This document shows positions 1-8,383 of a stretch of 64,000 nucleotides of DNA, piece after piece. Positions within the stretch are counted from its first letter, which is position 1, and each line of letters opens with the position of its first letter. A model generated the notes under the pieces. It was not told where the DNA came from. It saw only the letters and a list, made by a program, of their open reading frames with translations, and did no database searches. The position numbers and the translations under genes were made by a program. This DNA is from Saccharospirillum alexandrii_A (GTDB lineage: Bacteria > Pseudomonadota > Gammaproteobacteria > Pseudomonadales > Natronospirillaceae): NCBI RefSeq assembly GCF_043641555.1, contig NZ_JBHZRJ010000001.1:868001-932000 (forward strand). Reading direction: 5' to 3'.

Positions 1-517
1 CGCCGGTGCGTGCGAAGACGGTGTACAAGTCGGCGATGCCGCCGTTGGAAATCCAGGTTTTTTCGCCGTTGAGAATGTAGTCGTCACCGTCGCGGATGGC
101 CTCGGTGGTGATGTTGGCGACATCGGAACCGGAAGCCGGTTCCGTCAATGCGAAGGCGGAAATGGTGTCGCCGGCACGGGTTTTCTCGAGCCATTTTTTT
201 TGCTCGTCGGTGCCGAACAGGCTGATGGCACCGGTGCCGAGGCCTTGCATGGCGAAAGCAAAGTCGGCTAAACCATGATGGCGGGCGAGGGTTTCGCGGG
301 CCAGGCACAGGGTGCGTACGTCGATGGCGTCGCCGGCTGTCGGTTGCAGAAAACCGGCTTTGCCGAGCGCGCGAACGAGGTTGATGCACTCGGCATCGGT
401 GTCGGTTTCATTGCTGTGCTTGCTCAGGTTGTCGTTGCACCAGGCGTCGAGTTCCTCGGCCCATTCGCGGTGGCGGTCTTCAAAAAACGGCCAGGTGAGA
501 AAGCTGGTATCGCTCAT
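1..517 (-). CDS. Acyl-CoA dehydrogenase, N-terminal part (truncated by window edge)
   Basis: Reading the minus strand from an ATG at 517 gives 172 codons that run off the left edge. Residues 121-132 (AFALTEPASGSD) and 150-160 (NGEKTWISNGG) are the FAD-binding signature and following strand of the acyl-CoA dehydrogenase family, which oxidises acyl-CoA to enoyl-CoA with electrons passed to ETF. The start codon shares one base with the stop of the upstream enoyl-CoA hydratase gene (TGATG), so the two are translationally coupled in one operon. In known aerobic 2-aminobenzoyl-CoA pathways such an enzyme acts in the beta-oxidation-like steps after ring reduction. The family is clear. The exact substrate is inferred from the neighbours, and the C-terminal half with the catalytic glutamate is not visible. 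Confidence 0.9.
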   Translation of the reverse strand, partial: MSDTSFLTWPFFEDRHREWAEELDAWCNDNLSKHSNETDTDAECINLVRALGKAGFLQPTAGDAIDVRTLCLARETLARHHGLADFAFAMQGLGTGAISLFGTDEQKKWLEKTRAGDTISAFALTEPASGSDVANITTEAIRDGDDYILNGEKTWISNGGIADLYTVFARTG

Positions 518-1326
518 CAGTCGCCTCCAAAAACAGGTTTTTCTTTGGCGACGAAGGCTTTGTAGGCGCGTTCGAAGTCTCGCGTTTGCATACAGATTGC
601 CTGCGCCTGAGCTTCAGATTCGATGGCCTGGTCGAGGCTCATTGACCATTCCTGGTTGAGCTGGGTTTTGGTGATGCCGTGCGCGAAGGTTGGGCCTTCG
701 CAGAGTGTTTGGGCATAAGCTATGGCTTCGGCTTGAATCTGGTCGGCCTCGACCAGGCGGTTATAGAAGCCCCAGTTATGGCCTTCTTCGGCGCTCATGC
801 TTCGACCGCTATACAGTAGGTCAGCGGCGCGGCCCTGACCGATGATGCGCGGCAGCATGGCGCAGGCGCCCATGTCGCAGCCGGCGAGACCGACTTTGGT
901 GAACAGGAAGGCAGTTTTTGAATCCGGTGTGGCAAAGCGAATGTCTGAGGCCATGGCGATGATGGCACCGGCACCGACGCAGATGCCTTCGACGGCGGCG
1001 ATGATGGGTTTGTTGCAATGGATCATCGCTTTGACCAGATCGCCGGTCATGCGGGTAAAGGCGAGCAGGTCTTTCATGTCCATGCCGACCAGCGGCGCGA
1101 TGATGTCGTGTACGTCGCCACCGGAACTGAAGTTGCCGCCGTTGGCCGCAAACACCACTGCATGAATGTCGTCGGCGTACGCGAGGTCGCGAAAGGTGTC
1201 GCGCAGTTCGGCGTAGCTTTCAAAGGTGAGCGGGTTTTTGCGTTCGGGCCGGTTCAGTTGAATGATGGCGACCGGGCCTTCCGTGCGCCAGAGAAAATGC
1301 TTGGGTGCGTGGTTGGCCATCTTCAT
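517..1326 (-). CDS. Enoyl-CoA hydratase/isomerase family protein
   Basis: A 269-residue crotonase-fold protein. The oxyanion-hole segments are visible as NFSSGGDVHDI (about residues 66-76) and GICVGAGAIIAMASD (about 114-128), followed by a LPRIIG segment typical of the family. It would hydrate or isomerise a CoA-bound intermediate, here most likely one derived from an aromatic acid. The start (ATG at 1326) overlaps the stop of the MarR gene by four bases, and the stop overlaps the start of the acyl-CoA dehydrogenase, so it sits in a tight operon. Homologues accompany the fused monooxygenase/reductase in aerobic anthranilate-CoA clusters. The precise reaction is not proven by sequence. Confidence 0.9.
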   Translation of the reverse strand: MKMANHAPKHFLWRTEGPVAIIQLNRPERKNPLTFESYAELRDTFRDLAYADDIHAVVFAANGGNFSSGGDVHDIIAPLVGMDMKDLLAFTRMTGDLVKAMIHCNKPIIAAVEGICVGAGAIIAMASDIRFATPDSKTAFLFTKVGLAGCDMGACAMLPRIIGQGRAADLLYSGRSMSAEEGHNWGFYNRLVEADQIQAEAIAYAQTLCEGPTFAHGITKTQLNQEWSMSLDQAIESEAQAQAICMQTRDFERAYKAFVAKEKPVFGGD

Positions 1327-1835
1327 GGGGTATCTCCCTGAGTAGTCGGTTCGGGGCTGCCCGGTTCCGGCCCGGCTTCGGTGGGTAGGTGGGCGAACAG
1401 TTCATTCATGTGGTGCGTTTCCTGGCTCGACAGTGAGCTGAACAATTCATCGACCCAGTATTCGTGCGCCTGGGCCATCTGATGAAATTGTTCGGAGCCG
1501 GTTCTGGTCAGCAGTACCCGTGTTGCTCTGCGGTCGCCTTCGATGGCGATGCGTTCCACCCAGCCATCTTCAACCAGGCGGCTTATGATGCCGGTGACGT
1601 TCCCGTTCGAGACTTTTAATTGTTGCGACAGTTCGTTCATTTTCAGTCCGTTCGGGTGACGCGACAGAGCGGCCATCACATCAAAGCGAGGCAGGGTGGT
1701 GTTGAACTGAAGGCGCAGCCGTTCACGCAATTCGGATTCGACTCTGCGGGTGGTGCGCAACAGGCGCAGCCAGAGCCGCAAGTGCTCTTTGCTGGTGAGA
1801 TGCCGGTTTGGGGCGATGCTAGCTGGTTCGCTCAT
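1323..1835 (-). CDS. MarR-family transcriptional regulator
   Basis: A 170-residue winged-helix regulator. The recognition region reads MNELSQQLKVSNGNVTGII (about residues 67-85), followed by a DGW...DRRATRVLLT wing typical of MarR proteins. The start chosen is the ATG at 1835, which overlaps the SDR stop (TAATG). A longer frame to 1904 would run into the SDR gene and lacks support. The gene lies inside the aromatic-CoA operon, between SDR and hydratase genes, so it probably represses this operon and responds to a CoA thioester or the free aromatic acid; that role is inferred. The C-terminus is rich in proline, glutamate and threonine and looks disordered. Confidence 0.88.
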   Translation of the reverse strand: MSEPASIAPNRHLTSKEHLRLWLRLLRTTRRVESELRERLRLQFNTTLPRFDVMAALSRHPNGLKMNELSQQLKVSNGNVTGIISRLVEDGWVERIAIEGDRRATRVLLTRTGSEQFHQMAQAHEYWVDELFSSLSSQETHHMNELFAHLPTEAGPEPGSPEPTTQGDTP

Positions 1836-2596
1836 TACAGCTCCCCTCCGGCAATGGCGATAGCCTGGCCCGTAATAGCCTGGGCGGCGGGGCTGGCAAG
1901 CCACAACGCGGTCGCCGAGACATCCGATGGTTGAATCAAGCGCCCCTGGGGATTGGTGGCGGTCAGTTGGGCCCGGGCTTCTGAATCGCTAAGCCCGGTT
2001 TTAGCGCTGATGTTGGCCAGGCTTTCATCGAGCAATGGGGTTTCGGTGAACCCAGGGCACAGAGCATTGACGGTGATGCCCTGTTTGGCGGTTTCCAGGG
2101 CCAGCGCGCGAACGAGCCCGATTACGCCGTGCTTGGCTGCACAGTAGGGCGCAACATAGGGGTAACCTTTTAGGCCGGCGGTTGACGCAACGGCTAATAA
2201 CCGGCCACCGTCAGCCAGTTTGGTCAGCCCGCCTTGCAGCGTTAAAAAAACCCCGGTCAGATTCACATTGAGCATGCGTTGCCAGTCTTCGAGGCTGGTT
2301 TTGCGCAAGGGAGCACTGCTGGCGGCACCGGCATTGGCGATGACAATGTCCAGTGAATCGATATCACTGAACAGAGCGTTGACCGAGGCTGGGTCAGTTA
2401 CATCGGCGACCCGGTATTCTATTCCGGAATGCGCCGCAGTAACCTGCTGAAGTTTGGACTCGGTGCGCCCGGCGATGATCACCCTCGCGCCGGCATTGGC
2501 GAAGGCTTGCGCGAGGTCAGCACCGATGCCGCTCCCGCCGCCGGTGATCAGAACCTTTTTGTCAGCGAAGCTGTTGTCCTTCGAAACTGATGGCAT
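1835..2596 (-). CDS. Short-chain dehydrogenase/reductase (SDR)
   Basis: A 253-residue classical SDR. The cofactor motif GGGSGIG lies at about residues 18-24, the NAG motif at about 88-90, and the catalytic Ser with the YxxxK pair (VASTAGLKG, YCAAK) at about 136-154. It would oxidise a 3-hydroxyacyl-CoA to a 3-oxoacyl-CoA using NAD(P)+. It is the second gene of the operon, three bases after the fused monooxygenase/reductase, and its stop overlaps the MarR start. In the anthranilate-CoA pathway an SDR is the expected 3-hydroxyacyl-CoA dehydrogenase; that assignment comes from context. Confidence 0.9.
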   Translation of the reverse strand: MPSVSKDNSFADKKVLITGGGSGIGADLAQAFANAGARVIIAGRTESKLQQVTAAHSGIEYRVADVTDPASVNALFSDIDSLDIVIANAGAASSAPLRKTSLEDWQRMLNVNLTGVFLTLQGGLTKLADGGRLLAVASTAGLKGYPYVAPYCAAKHGVIGLVRALALETAKQGITVNALCPGFTETPLLDESLANISAKTGLSDSEARAQLTATNPQGRLIQPSDVSATALWLASPAAQAITGQAIAIAGGEL

Positions 2597-2599
2597 GGG

Positions 2600-4876
2600 T
2601 TAAATCAGTCCTTCATCGCGTTCAGCCAGACGCAGCAGTTGATCGCGCCCCGCATAGTAAGGTTTGGGCCAGTTCTGGTGGTCGTTGCCGATTTTGGCAG
2701 CGGCGTGCAGGGTCCAGTAGGGGTCGGCCAGGTGCGGCCGTGCCAGGCAGACCAGATCGGCGCGGCCAGCCATTAAGATGGAATTCACATGGTCCGGGTC
2801 GTAGATGTTGCCGACGGCCATGGTGGGTATTTTCAGATCGTTGCGAATGCGATCGGCAAACGGGGTCTGGAACATGCGGCCGTAAACAGGCTGCGCTTGC
2901 ACCGAGGTCTGACCCGCAGACACATCGATCAGGTCAACACCGACGGCCTTGAATCGTGCTGCGATTTCGACGGCTTCATCGGGTGTAATGCCCTCATCGC
3001 CGACCCAGTCGTGGGCTGAAATTCGCACCGACAGCGGTTTGTCTTCAGGCCAGGCTTCGCGCACCGCCTTTACCACTTCGAGCGGATAGCGCATTCGGTT
3101 ATCCAGACTGCCGCCGTATTCGTCGGTGCGGTGATTGGTCAGCGGGGTAATGAAGCCCGAGAGCAAATAGCCGTGTGCGGCGTGCACTTCGAGCATGTCG
3201 AAGCCCGCTTCTTCAGCCAAGTGGGCAGCCTTCACAAAGGCGTCCCGAACTGTATCCATATCGGCGCGGTCCATGGCTTTGGGCAATGCGTTGTTCGGTG
3301 ACCAGGGCAGCGCCGTGGCGGCCATGATGGGCCAGTTGCCTTCTTTAAGCGGCGCATCCATGGTTTCCCAGCCGAGTTGGGTTGAGCCCTTGGCGCCGGA
3401 ATGGCCCAGTTGCATGCAGAGTTTGGCGTCGGTTTCCGCATGCACAAAATCGGTCAGGCGTTTCCAGGCCGTGACTTGCTCGGCGCTATAGAGGCAGGGG
3501 CATCCGGGCGTGATTCGGCCTTCCGGGGTAACGCAGGTCATTTCGGTGTACACCAGCCCCGCCCCGCCCTTGGCGCGCTCGGCATAATGCACGAAGTGCC
3601 AGTCGGTCGGGCAGCCATCGACGGCCTTGTATTGCGCCATTGGTGAAACGACCACCCGATTTTTCAGTGTCATGCCGCGTACTTTGTAAGGTGCGAACAT
3701 GGGTGCCTGATCAGTGTCGGCTCCGGCCTGTTGCTGGTACCAGCGCTCGGCCGATTGCAACCAGGCCGGGTCGCGCAGGCGTAAGTTCTCGTGGCTAATG
3801 CGTTGCGAACGAGTCAGCAGGGCGTAGTTGAATTGGACCGGATCCAGATCCAGGTAGCGTTCTACCTGTTCAAACCATTCGGTGGAATTACGTGCTGCTG
3901 ATTGCAGGCGTAACACCTGCAGTCGTCGCTCTGCTTCGTAGCGTTCGAAGGCGGCACTGAGCGTTGGTTCGGATTCAACATAGTCGGCCAGGGCAATGGC
4001 GGATTCCAACGCTAGCTTGGTTCCGGAACCGATGGAAAAATGCGCGGTGGCCGAGGCGTCGCCCATCAGTACCACGTTCTTGTGGCTCCAGCGTTCGCAC
4101 AGTACCCGCGGGAAATTGATCCAGGCTGAGCCGCGAATGTGGCGGGCGTTGGTCATCAGCGCATGGCCGTCGAGATGATCTGCGAAGATACGTTCGCAGA
4201 CGGCGATTGATTCGTCCTGGTTCATTGACCCGAACCCGAAGGCGTTCCAGGTTGCTTCTGAGCATTCAACGATGAAGGTCGCGGTGTCGTTATCGAATTG
4301 ATAGGCGTGCGCCCAGACCCAGCCGTGCTCGGTTTTCTCGAAGATGAAGGTAAAGGCATCGTTGAATTTCTGATGGGTGCCGAGCCAGACAAACTTGCAG
4401 GCACGAACGTCGATATCGGGTTTGAAAATGTGCTCGAAGTGCTGACGTACCTTGGAGTTGATGCCATCGGCCGCGACTACCAGGTCGAAGTCACTGACAA
4501 AGGTGTCGATGTCTTCAAAAGGCGTTTCGAAGTGCAGGGTGATCCCGAGTTCCCGGGCGCGCTCCTGCAGCAGAATCAGTAATTGCATGCGGCCAATGCC
4601 GCAAAAACCATGACCGGTCGAGGTGGTGCGCACGCCGTTGTGAACAACGGCAATGTCATCCCAGTAGGCGAAGTGCTCGCGAATGCGTTCGGCGCTAACC
4701 GGGTCGTTCTGCGACAGGTTGTCGAGGGTTTCGTCAGACAGTACGACCCCCCAGCCGAAGGTGTCGTCGGCCTTGTTGCGCTCAAACACCTGGATGTCAT
4801 GGTCCGGATTACGCAACTTGGCGCTGATGGCAAAATACAGACCCGCAGGTCCACCGCCGAGGCAAGCTATTTTCAT
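2600..4876 (-). CDS. Fused FAD monooxygenase/OYE reductase (2-aminobenzoyl-CoA monooxygenase/reductase or salicylyl-CoA 5-hydroxylase type)
   Basis: A 758-residue fusion. The N-terminal half is a class A flavin monooxygenase: GGGPAG at residues 7-12, an AADGINSKVR segment near 158, and the FAD motif MGDASATAHFSIGSG near 280. From about residue 390 there is an Old Yellow Enzyme-type NADH:flavin oxidoreductase (NRVVVSPMAQYK, HAAHGYLLSGFITP, then RTDEYGGSLDNR). This domain order is that of 2-aminobenzoyl-CoA monooxygenase/reductase of Azoarcus evansii, which hydroxylates and then reduces the aromatic ring as a CoA thioester. Database relatives are also named bifunctional salicylyl-CoA 5-hydroxylase. 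The ATG at 4876 is preceded by AAAGG eight bases upstream and begins directly with the FAD fold, so it is preferred over a start at 4912. It is the first gene of the operon. The CoA ligase needed to make the substrate is not in the window. Confidence 0.9.
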   Translation of the reverse strand: MKIACLGGGPAGLYFAISAKLRNPDHDIQVFERNKADDTFGWGVVLSDETLDNLSQNDPVSAERIREHFAYWDDIAVVHNGVRTTSTGHGFCGIGRMQLLILLQERARELGITLHFETPFEDIDTFVSDFDLVVAADGINSKVRQHFEHIFKPDIDVRACKFVWLGTHQKFNDAFTFIFEKTEHGWVWAHAYQFDNDTATFIVECSEATWNAFGFGSMNQDESIAVCERIFADHLDGHALMTNARHIRGSAWINFPRVLCERWSHKNVVLMGDASATAHFSIGSGTKLALESAIALADYVESEPTLSAAFERYEAERRLQVLRLQSAARNSTEWFEQVERYLDLDPVQFNYALLTRSQRISHENLRLRDPAWLQSAERWYQQQAGADTDQAPMFAPYKVRGMTLKNRVVVSPMAQYKAVDGCPTDWHFVHYAERAKGGAGLVYTEMTCVTPEGRITPGCPCLYSAEQVTAWKRLTDFVHAETDAKLCMQLGHSGAKGSTQLGWETMDAPLKEGNWPIMAATALPWSPNNALPKAMDRADMDTVRDAFVKAAHLAEEAGFDMLEVHAAHGYLLSGFITPLTNHRTDEYGGSLDNRMRYPLEVVKAVREAWPEDKPLSVRISAHDWVGDEGITPDEAVEIAARFKAVGVDLIDVSAGQTSVQAQPVYGRMFQTPFADRIRNDLKIPTMAVGNIYDPDHVNSILMAGRADLVCLARPHLADPYWTLHAAAKIGNDHQNWPKPYYAGRDQLLRLAERDEGLI

Positions 4877-5047
4877 TGTTTTAACCTTTGCTACTGTGGC
4901 AGGCAGATTCAAGTTGTTCGGACCAATGTAGACTCCCCTGAAAAGTATTTCAAGCCTAAACGTTTATACTTGAAGAATATTGTTAGTAAGCGCTTTAATG
5001 GCGTCCAAAAGGCGTTCGGGGGTATCCTGAAGCCCTTATTGAAATTC

Positions 5048-5112
5048 AGGAGGCTCTGAACAATTCACGCTAGGCTCCCGCAGAGCCCCGCGTGAATTGT
5101 TCAGAGCCTCCT
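5048..5112. repeat. Perfect 23-bp inverted repeat between divergent genes
   Basis: The left arm 5048-5070 and right arm 5090-5112 are exact reverse complements. The 19-base centre holds a second small pair (GGCTC at 5073-5077 with GAGCC at 5083-5087), so almost the whole 65 bases can fold. It lies 15 bases before the start of the hydrolase gene and ends just upstream of its ribosome binding site. Part of the right arm recurs with two mismatches at 32279-32296, so this looks like a dispersed REP-type element, though an effect on the divergent promoters is possible. Confidence 0.9.
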
Positions 5113-5127
5113 CAACCCGGAGTCATC

Positions 5128-5985
5128 ATGCTGTACCGTCACTTTGAAACTCAGGAGGCCATTGATCTGGCCTACGACCCCTCGAAAACGGCCGATGGGG
5201 CTGCCGCTATGGCGCGTTACAACGCTATGAGCGCGGCCACGGTGGCTGATTTGAAGGTTCATGCTGATCTGCGCTTTGGCCAGAGCCTGGCGGAAACGCT
5301 GGATCTGTTTCCTGCCAAAACTCCGGGCGCCCCGTTGCATGTGTTCTTTCATGGGGGCTACTGGCGTTCGTTGAGCAACAAGGAGTTCGCCTTTGCCGCG
5401 CGCGGGCTAGTAGAGACCGGCGTCAGTGTGGCGGTGGTCAACTATGCCCTGTGTCCTTCGGTGACCTTGGGCGAACTGGTGCGTCAGTGTCAGGTTTCCC
5501 TGCTTTGGCTGGCCGATCATGCGGCAGACTATGGCTATGACCCGGAACGCATTACAGTGTCCGGTCATTCGGCAGGCGGGCATATTGTCGGTATGTTACT
5601 GTCGACCGACTGGCAGGGGCTTTACGGCCGCTCGCCTGACTTGATTAAAGGCGCTACGGCTATTAGTGGGTTATTTGATCTTGCGCCTTTTCCCTATTCC
5701 TGGCTGCAGCCCAAGCTGCAACTGACGGGGAGGGATGTGATGACGCTGAGCCCGGTTCGTATTGAGCCAAGGGTAGCTTGCCCGGTGAATCTGGTAGTGG
5801 GAGCCCTGGAGTCGGATGAGTTTCACCGTCAGTCGAAGGCGTATCAGGCTCATCTTTTGGCGACTGACGCGCAGCAAGGCGTTGCCGTGGAGTCTGTCGT
5901 CGGCTGTGATCACTTTACCGTTATTGACGGATTGAATGACGGATCAGGCCAGGTATTTGACGCCATTATGCGCCACATAGCATGA
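5128..5985 (+). CDS. Alpha/beta hydrolase, arylformamidase-like
   Basis: A 285-residue alpha/beta hydrolase. HGGYW at residues 75-79 is the oxyanion motif typical of animal-type kynurenine formamidases. GHSAGG at 146-151 holds the nucleophile Ser148, with a likely acid near residue 231 and the catalytic histidine in CDHFTV near 262. Family members hydrolyse N-formylkynurenine or related aryl formamides. The gene diverges from the anthranilate-type operon, which makes a formamidase yielding kynurenine or anthranilate attractive; that link is inferred. The start at 5128 follows CCGGAG with a five-base spacer. A generic carboxylesterase is the main alternative. Confidence 0.82.
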   Translation: MLYRHFETQEAIDLAYDPSKTADGAAAMARYNAMSAATVADLKVHADLRFGQSLAETLDLFPAKTPGAPLHVFFHGGYWRSLSNKEFAFAARGLVETGVSVAVVNYALCPSVTLGELVRQCQVSLLWLADHAADYGYDPERITVSGHSAGGHIVGMLLSTDWQGLYGRSPDLIKGATAISGLFDLAPFPYSWLQPKLQLTGRDVMTLSPVRIEPRVACPVNLVVGALESDEFHRQSKAYQAHLLATDAQQGVAVESVVGCDHFTVIDGLNDGSGQVFDAIMRHIA

Positions 5986-6108
5986 TTACGGGTTAGGCCG
6001 CCGGTTTTTTCAGCCATGAGTACATAATCTGCATAAATACGACCTCAGGCCGGGTGTGGGGGTTGAAATTACGGTACGGTATCTGTTCGGTGAATCCCTA
6101 GAGAGTGA

Positions 6109-6903
6109 ATGCGTTATATGAATCTGAAGATTATTCTGCCGTTACTGATTGTAGTGGTTGCTGTCGGTGCCGGTTACGGCTATATGCAATTCCAGGGGTC
6201 AACGGAAATAGATCTCGATGTTGTTCGTATCGGCGTTGATGTGCCATACCCGCCCTACGAGTTCCGTGATGATAACGGCGAACTCACCGGGTTTGAGATT
6301 GATTTAGGCAATGCCACTTGTCGCCGGTTGAACATTCAATGCGAATGGGTCGTCACCCCTTGGGATGGCATCATCGATGGCTTGCTGGCTGGCAACTACG
6401 ACACCATCATGTCGTCGATGTCGATTAACAGCGAACGCAAAGTGCGGGTCGACTTTTCCGACCCGTATTACTCGACCCCGTCGGTTTTGTTTACCCACAG
6501 CGCTAGCGGCATCAGCTCCGACAGCAAGAACGCGCTGCAAGAGCGCCGGATTGGCGTCATTGCAAACACCATTCAGCACGAATACCTAATGGAAACGTAC
6601 GGCGATGTAGCCTCAATTCGTACCTACGAGACCAACGAAGAGGTCAATACGGCCTTGCGCAGTCAGGAAGTGGATGCCGTGTTTCACGACTACCCCCACT
6701 GGGAAAGCGAGTTCATGATTGGCGGTAACTTCCCGATTCTGGGTAAGGCACGCCAGTTGGGTGAAGGTGTTGGCATGGCGTTCCGGCCCGAAGACGATAA
6801 CCTCAGACGTCTGTTCAACCAGGGGTTGGACTCGGTAAAAAGCGATGGGACTTACAACCGCATCCGTAAAGATTACCTTTTCTTCGACGTGATGGTCGAC
6901 TGA
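6109..6903 (+). CDS. Family 3 solute-binding protein (polar amino acid type), apparently an orphan
   Basis: A 264-residue protein with an N-terminal membrane segment (residues about 5-23, LKIILPLLIVVVAVGAGYGY), either an uncleaved anchor or a signal peptide. The mature part follows the amino-acid binding protein pattern: RIGVDVPYPPYEF, then LTGFEIDLGNA, a PWDGIIDGLLAGNYD segment and MSSMSINSERKVRVDFSDPYY. It would capture a polar amino acid or opine in the periplasm. No permease or ATPase gene lies beside it, so it either feeds a transporter encoded elsewhere or acts as a sensor. The start may be 6109 or the ATG at 6118; GAGAG at 6101-6105 is close to both. Confidence 0.87.
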   Translation: MRYMNLKIILPLLIVVVAVGAGYGYMQFQGSTEIDLDVVRIGVDVPYPPYEFRDDNGELTGFEIDLGNATCRRLNIQCEWVVTPWDGIIDGLLAGNYDTIMSSMSINSERKVRVDFSDPYYSTPSVLFTHSASGISSDSKNALQERRIGVIANTIQHEYLMETYGDVASIRTYETNEEVNTALRSQEVDAVFHDYPHWESEFMIGGNFPILGKARQLGEGVGMAFRPEDDNLRRLFNQGLDSVKSDGTYNRIRKDYLFFDVMVD

Positions 6904-6914
6904 CGTGACCCTTT

Positions 6915-6952
6915 GCCCGGACTCTGGCGGCCAATAGAGCCAGAAACCGGGC
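6915..6952. terminator. Hairpin between convergent genes
   Basis: GCCCGG at 6915-6920 pairs with CCGGGC at 6947-6952, and TCTGGC at 6923-6928 pairs with GCCAGA at 6939-6944, leaving a small internal bulge and a ten-base loop. It fills the space between the convergent binding-protein and PQQ-dehydrogenase genes. There is no clear run of T on either side, so termination is only probable. Confidence 0.5.
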
Positions 6953-6964
6953 GCTCAGACTCCC

Positions 6965-8125
6965 TCAGTTTGGGGGCGAGACGCGCAGAATGCGGCCGCT
7001 GTCGGTCGACAGATACAGATGGCCCCGGTTGTCTTCGGCAACCGCCCGAATGCGTTCGCCCAGGTCTTCAAGCAAGCGGTCTTCCTCGCCAATCTCACCC
7101 TGGGCATTTACTGCGATGTGATTCAGGTGCGTTAGCACCAGTGCACCGGCAAATAAGTGGCCTTGCCAGTCAGGAAAGGCGTCGCCCCGATACACCAGAA
7201 GGCTTCCGGGTGCGATGGACGGCACATAGACTTTTACCGGGTCGACGTAGCCGGGCAGCGACTCTGCTTCGCCCACATCGACCGGGCCCCAGTACTCCCG
7301 GCCATGAGAAACCACAGGCCAGCCATAGTTCTCGCCCGCCTCAATCACGTTGATTTCATCACCCCCGCGCGGACCATGCTCAATCTCCCAGAGCCGATGT
7401 CGCTCGAGATCATAGGCCAGACCCTGAGGGTTCCGATGGCCCAGACTCCAGATTTCATCGGGAATATTGGCGTCGTCAACAAAGGGATTGTCATCCGGCA
7501 CCCGGCCATCCAGATGTAGCCGCATGATGGATGAGGCATGGTTGCTGAAATCCTGCCCATTGTCCCTATCACCCCGGTCGCCCACACCAAAGTAGACGTA
7601 GCCCTCGTGGTCAAAGGTGACCCGGCTGCCGAAATGCTGGCCGGCGTTTGAAGCAGAATCGGTTACCAGCAGGTCTTCCCAGCCCGTTAGCTGGTCACTG
7701 TTTTCTGATAATACAGCCCGAGCCAGCGTCGTGGCTGCACCGCCGTCGACTGCCTTGCTGTAGGTAAAGTACAGCGTCCGGTCTGACCCGAATGAGGGGC
7801 TGGTTTGCACGTCGAGCAGACCACCCTGGCCGCGGGTGGCGATATCGCCGGGCAGACCGCTGAGTTCTGAGCTTTCGCCGGATTCAGTATTCAGCAGCCA
7901 GAGCTGCCCTGCGCGGCCGGTAATGACCATTTTAGTATCGGAAATAAACGCCATACCCCAGGGCGTGCCGAAGCCACTGGCGACTGCTTCAACCTGGTAC
8001 TCGTGGCCCAGGCTGGAGCCCTCAGACAACGGTTCGGCCAGAATGGAGGAGGGCAGTAAGAGTAGACCCGATAGCAAAAGCATCGCTGATCGAGTCGTTG
8101 TGCTGGGTCGGCTCGCTCTGTTCAT
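6965..8125 (-). CDS. PQQ-dependent sugar dehydrogenase (soluble aldose dehydrogenase, YliI-like)
   Basis: A 386-residue secreted protein with a signal peptide (about residues 1-30, ending SSILA). The six-bladed propeller signature is clear: VASGFGTPWGMAF near the start, FGVGDRGDRDNGQ, WSLGHRNPQGLAYD, and HGPRGGDEIN followed by GENYGWP. These match the soluble aldose sugar dehydrogenase family of E. coli YliI and Acinetobacter glucose dehydrogenase, which oxidise aldoses in the periplasm with pyrroloquinoline quinone. AGGAG seven bases before the ATG at 8125 supports the start. It stands alone, and no PQQ synthesis genes are in the window. Confidence 0.92.
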   Translation of the reverse strand: MNRASRPSTTTRSAMLLLSGLLLLPSSILAEPLSEGSSLGHEYQVEAVASGFGTPWGMAFISDTKMVITGRAGQLWLLNTESGESSELSGLPGDIATRGQGGLLDVQTSPSFGSDRTLYFTYSKAVDGGAATTLARAVLSENSDQLTGWEDLLVTDSASNAGQHFGSRVTFDHEGYVYFGVGDRGDRDNGQDFSNHASSIMRLHLDGRVPDDNPFVDDANIPDEIWSLGHRNPQGLAYDLERHRLWEIEHGPRGGDEINVIEAGENYGWPVVSHGREYWGPVDVGEAESLPGYVDPVKVYVPSIAPGSLLVYRGDAFPDWQGHLFAGALVLTHLNHIAVNAQGEIGEEDRLLEDLGERIRAVAEDNRGHLYLSTDSGRILRVSPPN

Positions 8126-8197
8126 CGTTAGACTCCTGATGGTATTTCCAATTTTTCTGAATTTGGGATGTGGCTGTTAGCTAAGCACCGAGTGACG

Positions 8198-8298
8198 TCT
8201 GCCGGGCAGGCATCTCCGGGGAAATCCGAGGCATGGATGCCGAAGTCTAGGCCCCAAGGACGGGTTTACGCCGACCCCGGAGGTGCCTGCCCGGCAGA
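8198..8298 (+). ncRNA. TwoAYGGAY-like structured element, copy A
   Basis: Outer arms 8198-8221 and 8275-8298 pair over about 24 bases. Inside are two hairpins: GGCATGGATGCC (8230-8241), and a weaker one with CCC and GGG around AAGGAC (about 8252-8264), joined by a linker containing GTCTAGGC. The same layout occurs at 26.6, 30.4 and 56.4 kb. The fold recalls the TwoAYGGAY candidate RNA, named for two such loops. Transcription and function are unknown, and it could equally be a palindromic mobile repeat. It lies between two divergent genes. Confidence 0.65.
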
Positions 8299-8349
8299 TG
8301 GCACGGATTACTGCACCCAATTAGACTCGGCCACTAAATTCTACGCAAT

Positions 8350-8377
8350 CTGACTGTAGGCGGTTTCAGGGTATACT
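8350..8377 (+). promoter_or_regulatory. Sigma-70-type promoter implying a leaderless transcript
   Basis: CTGACT at 8350-8355 and TATACT at 8372-8377 are separated by 16 bases. The ATG of the next gene begins at 8384, about where transcription should start, and no ribosome binding site is present between. If real, the transporter-like gene is translated from a leaderless mRNA. Confidence 0.5.
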
Positions 8378-8383
8378 GCGCGG

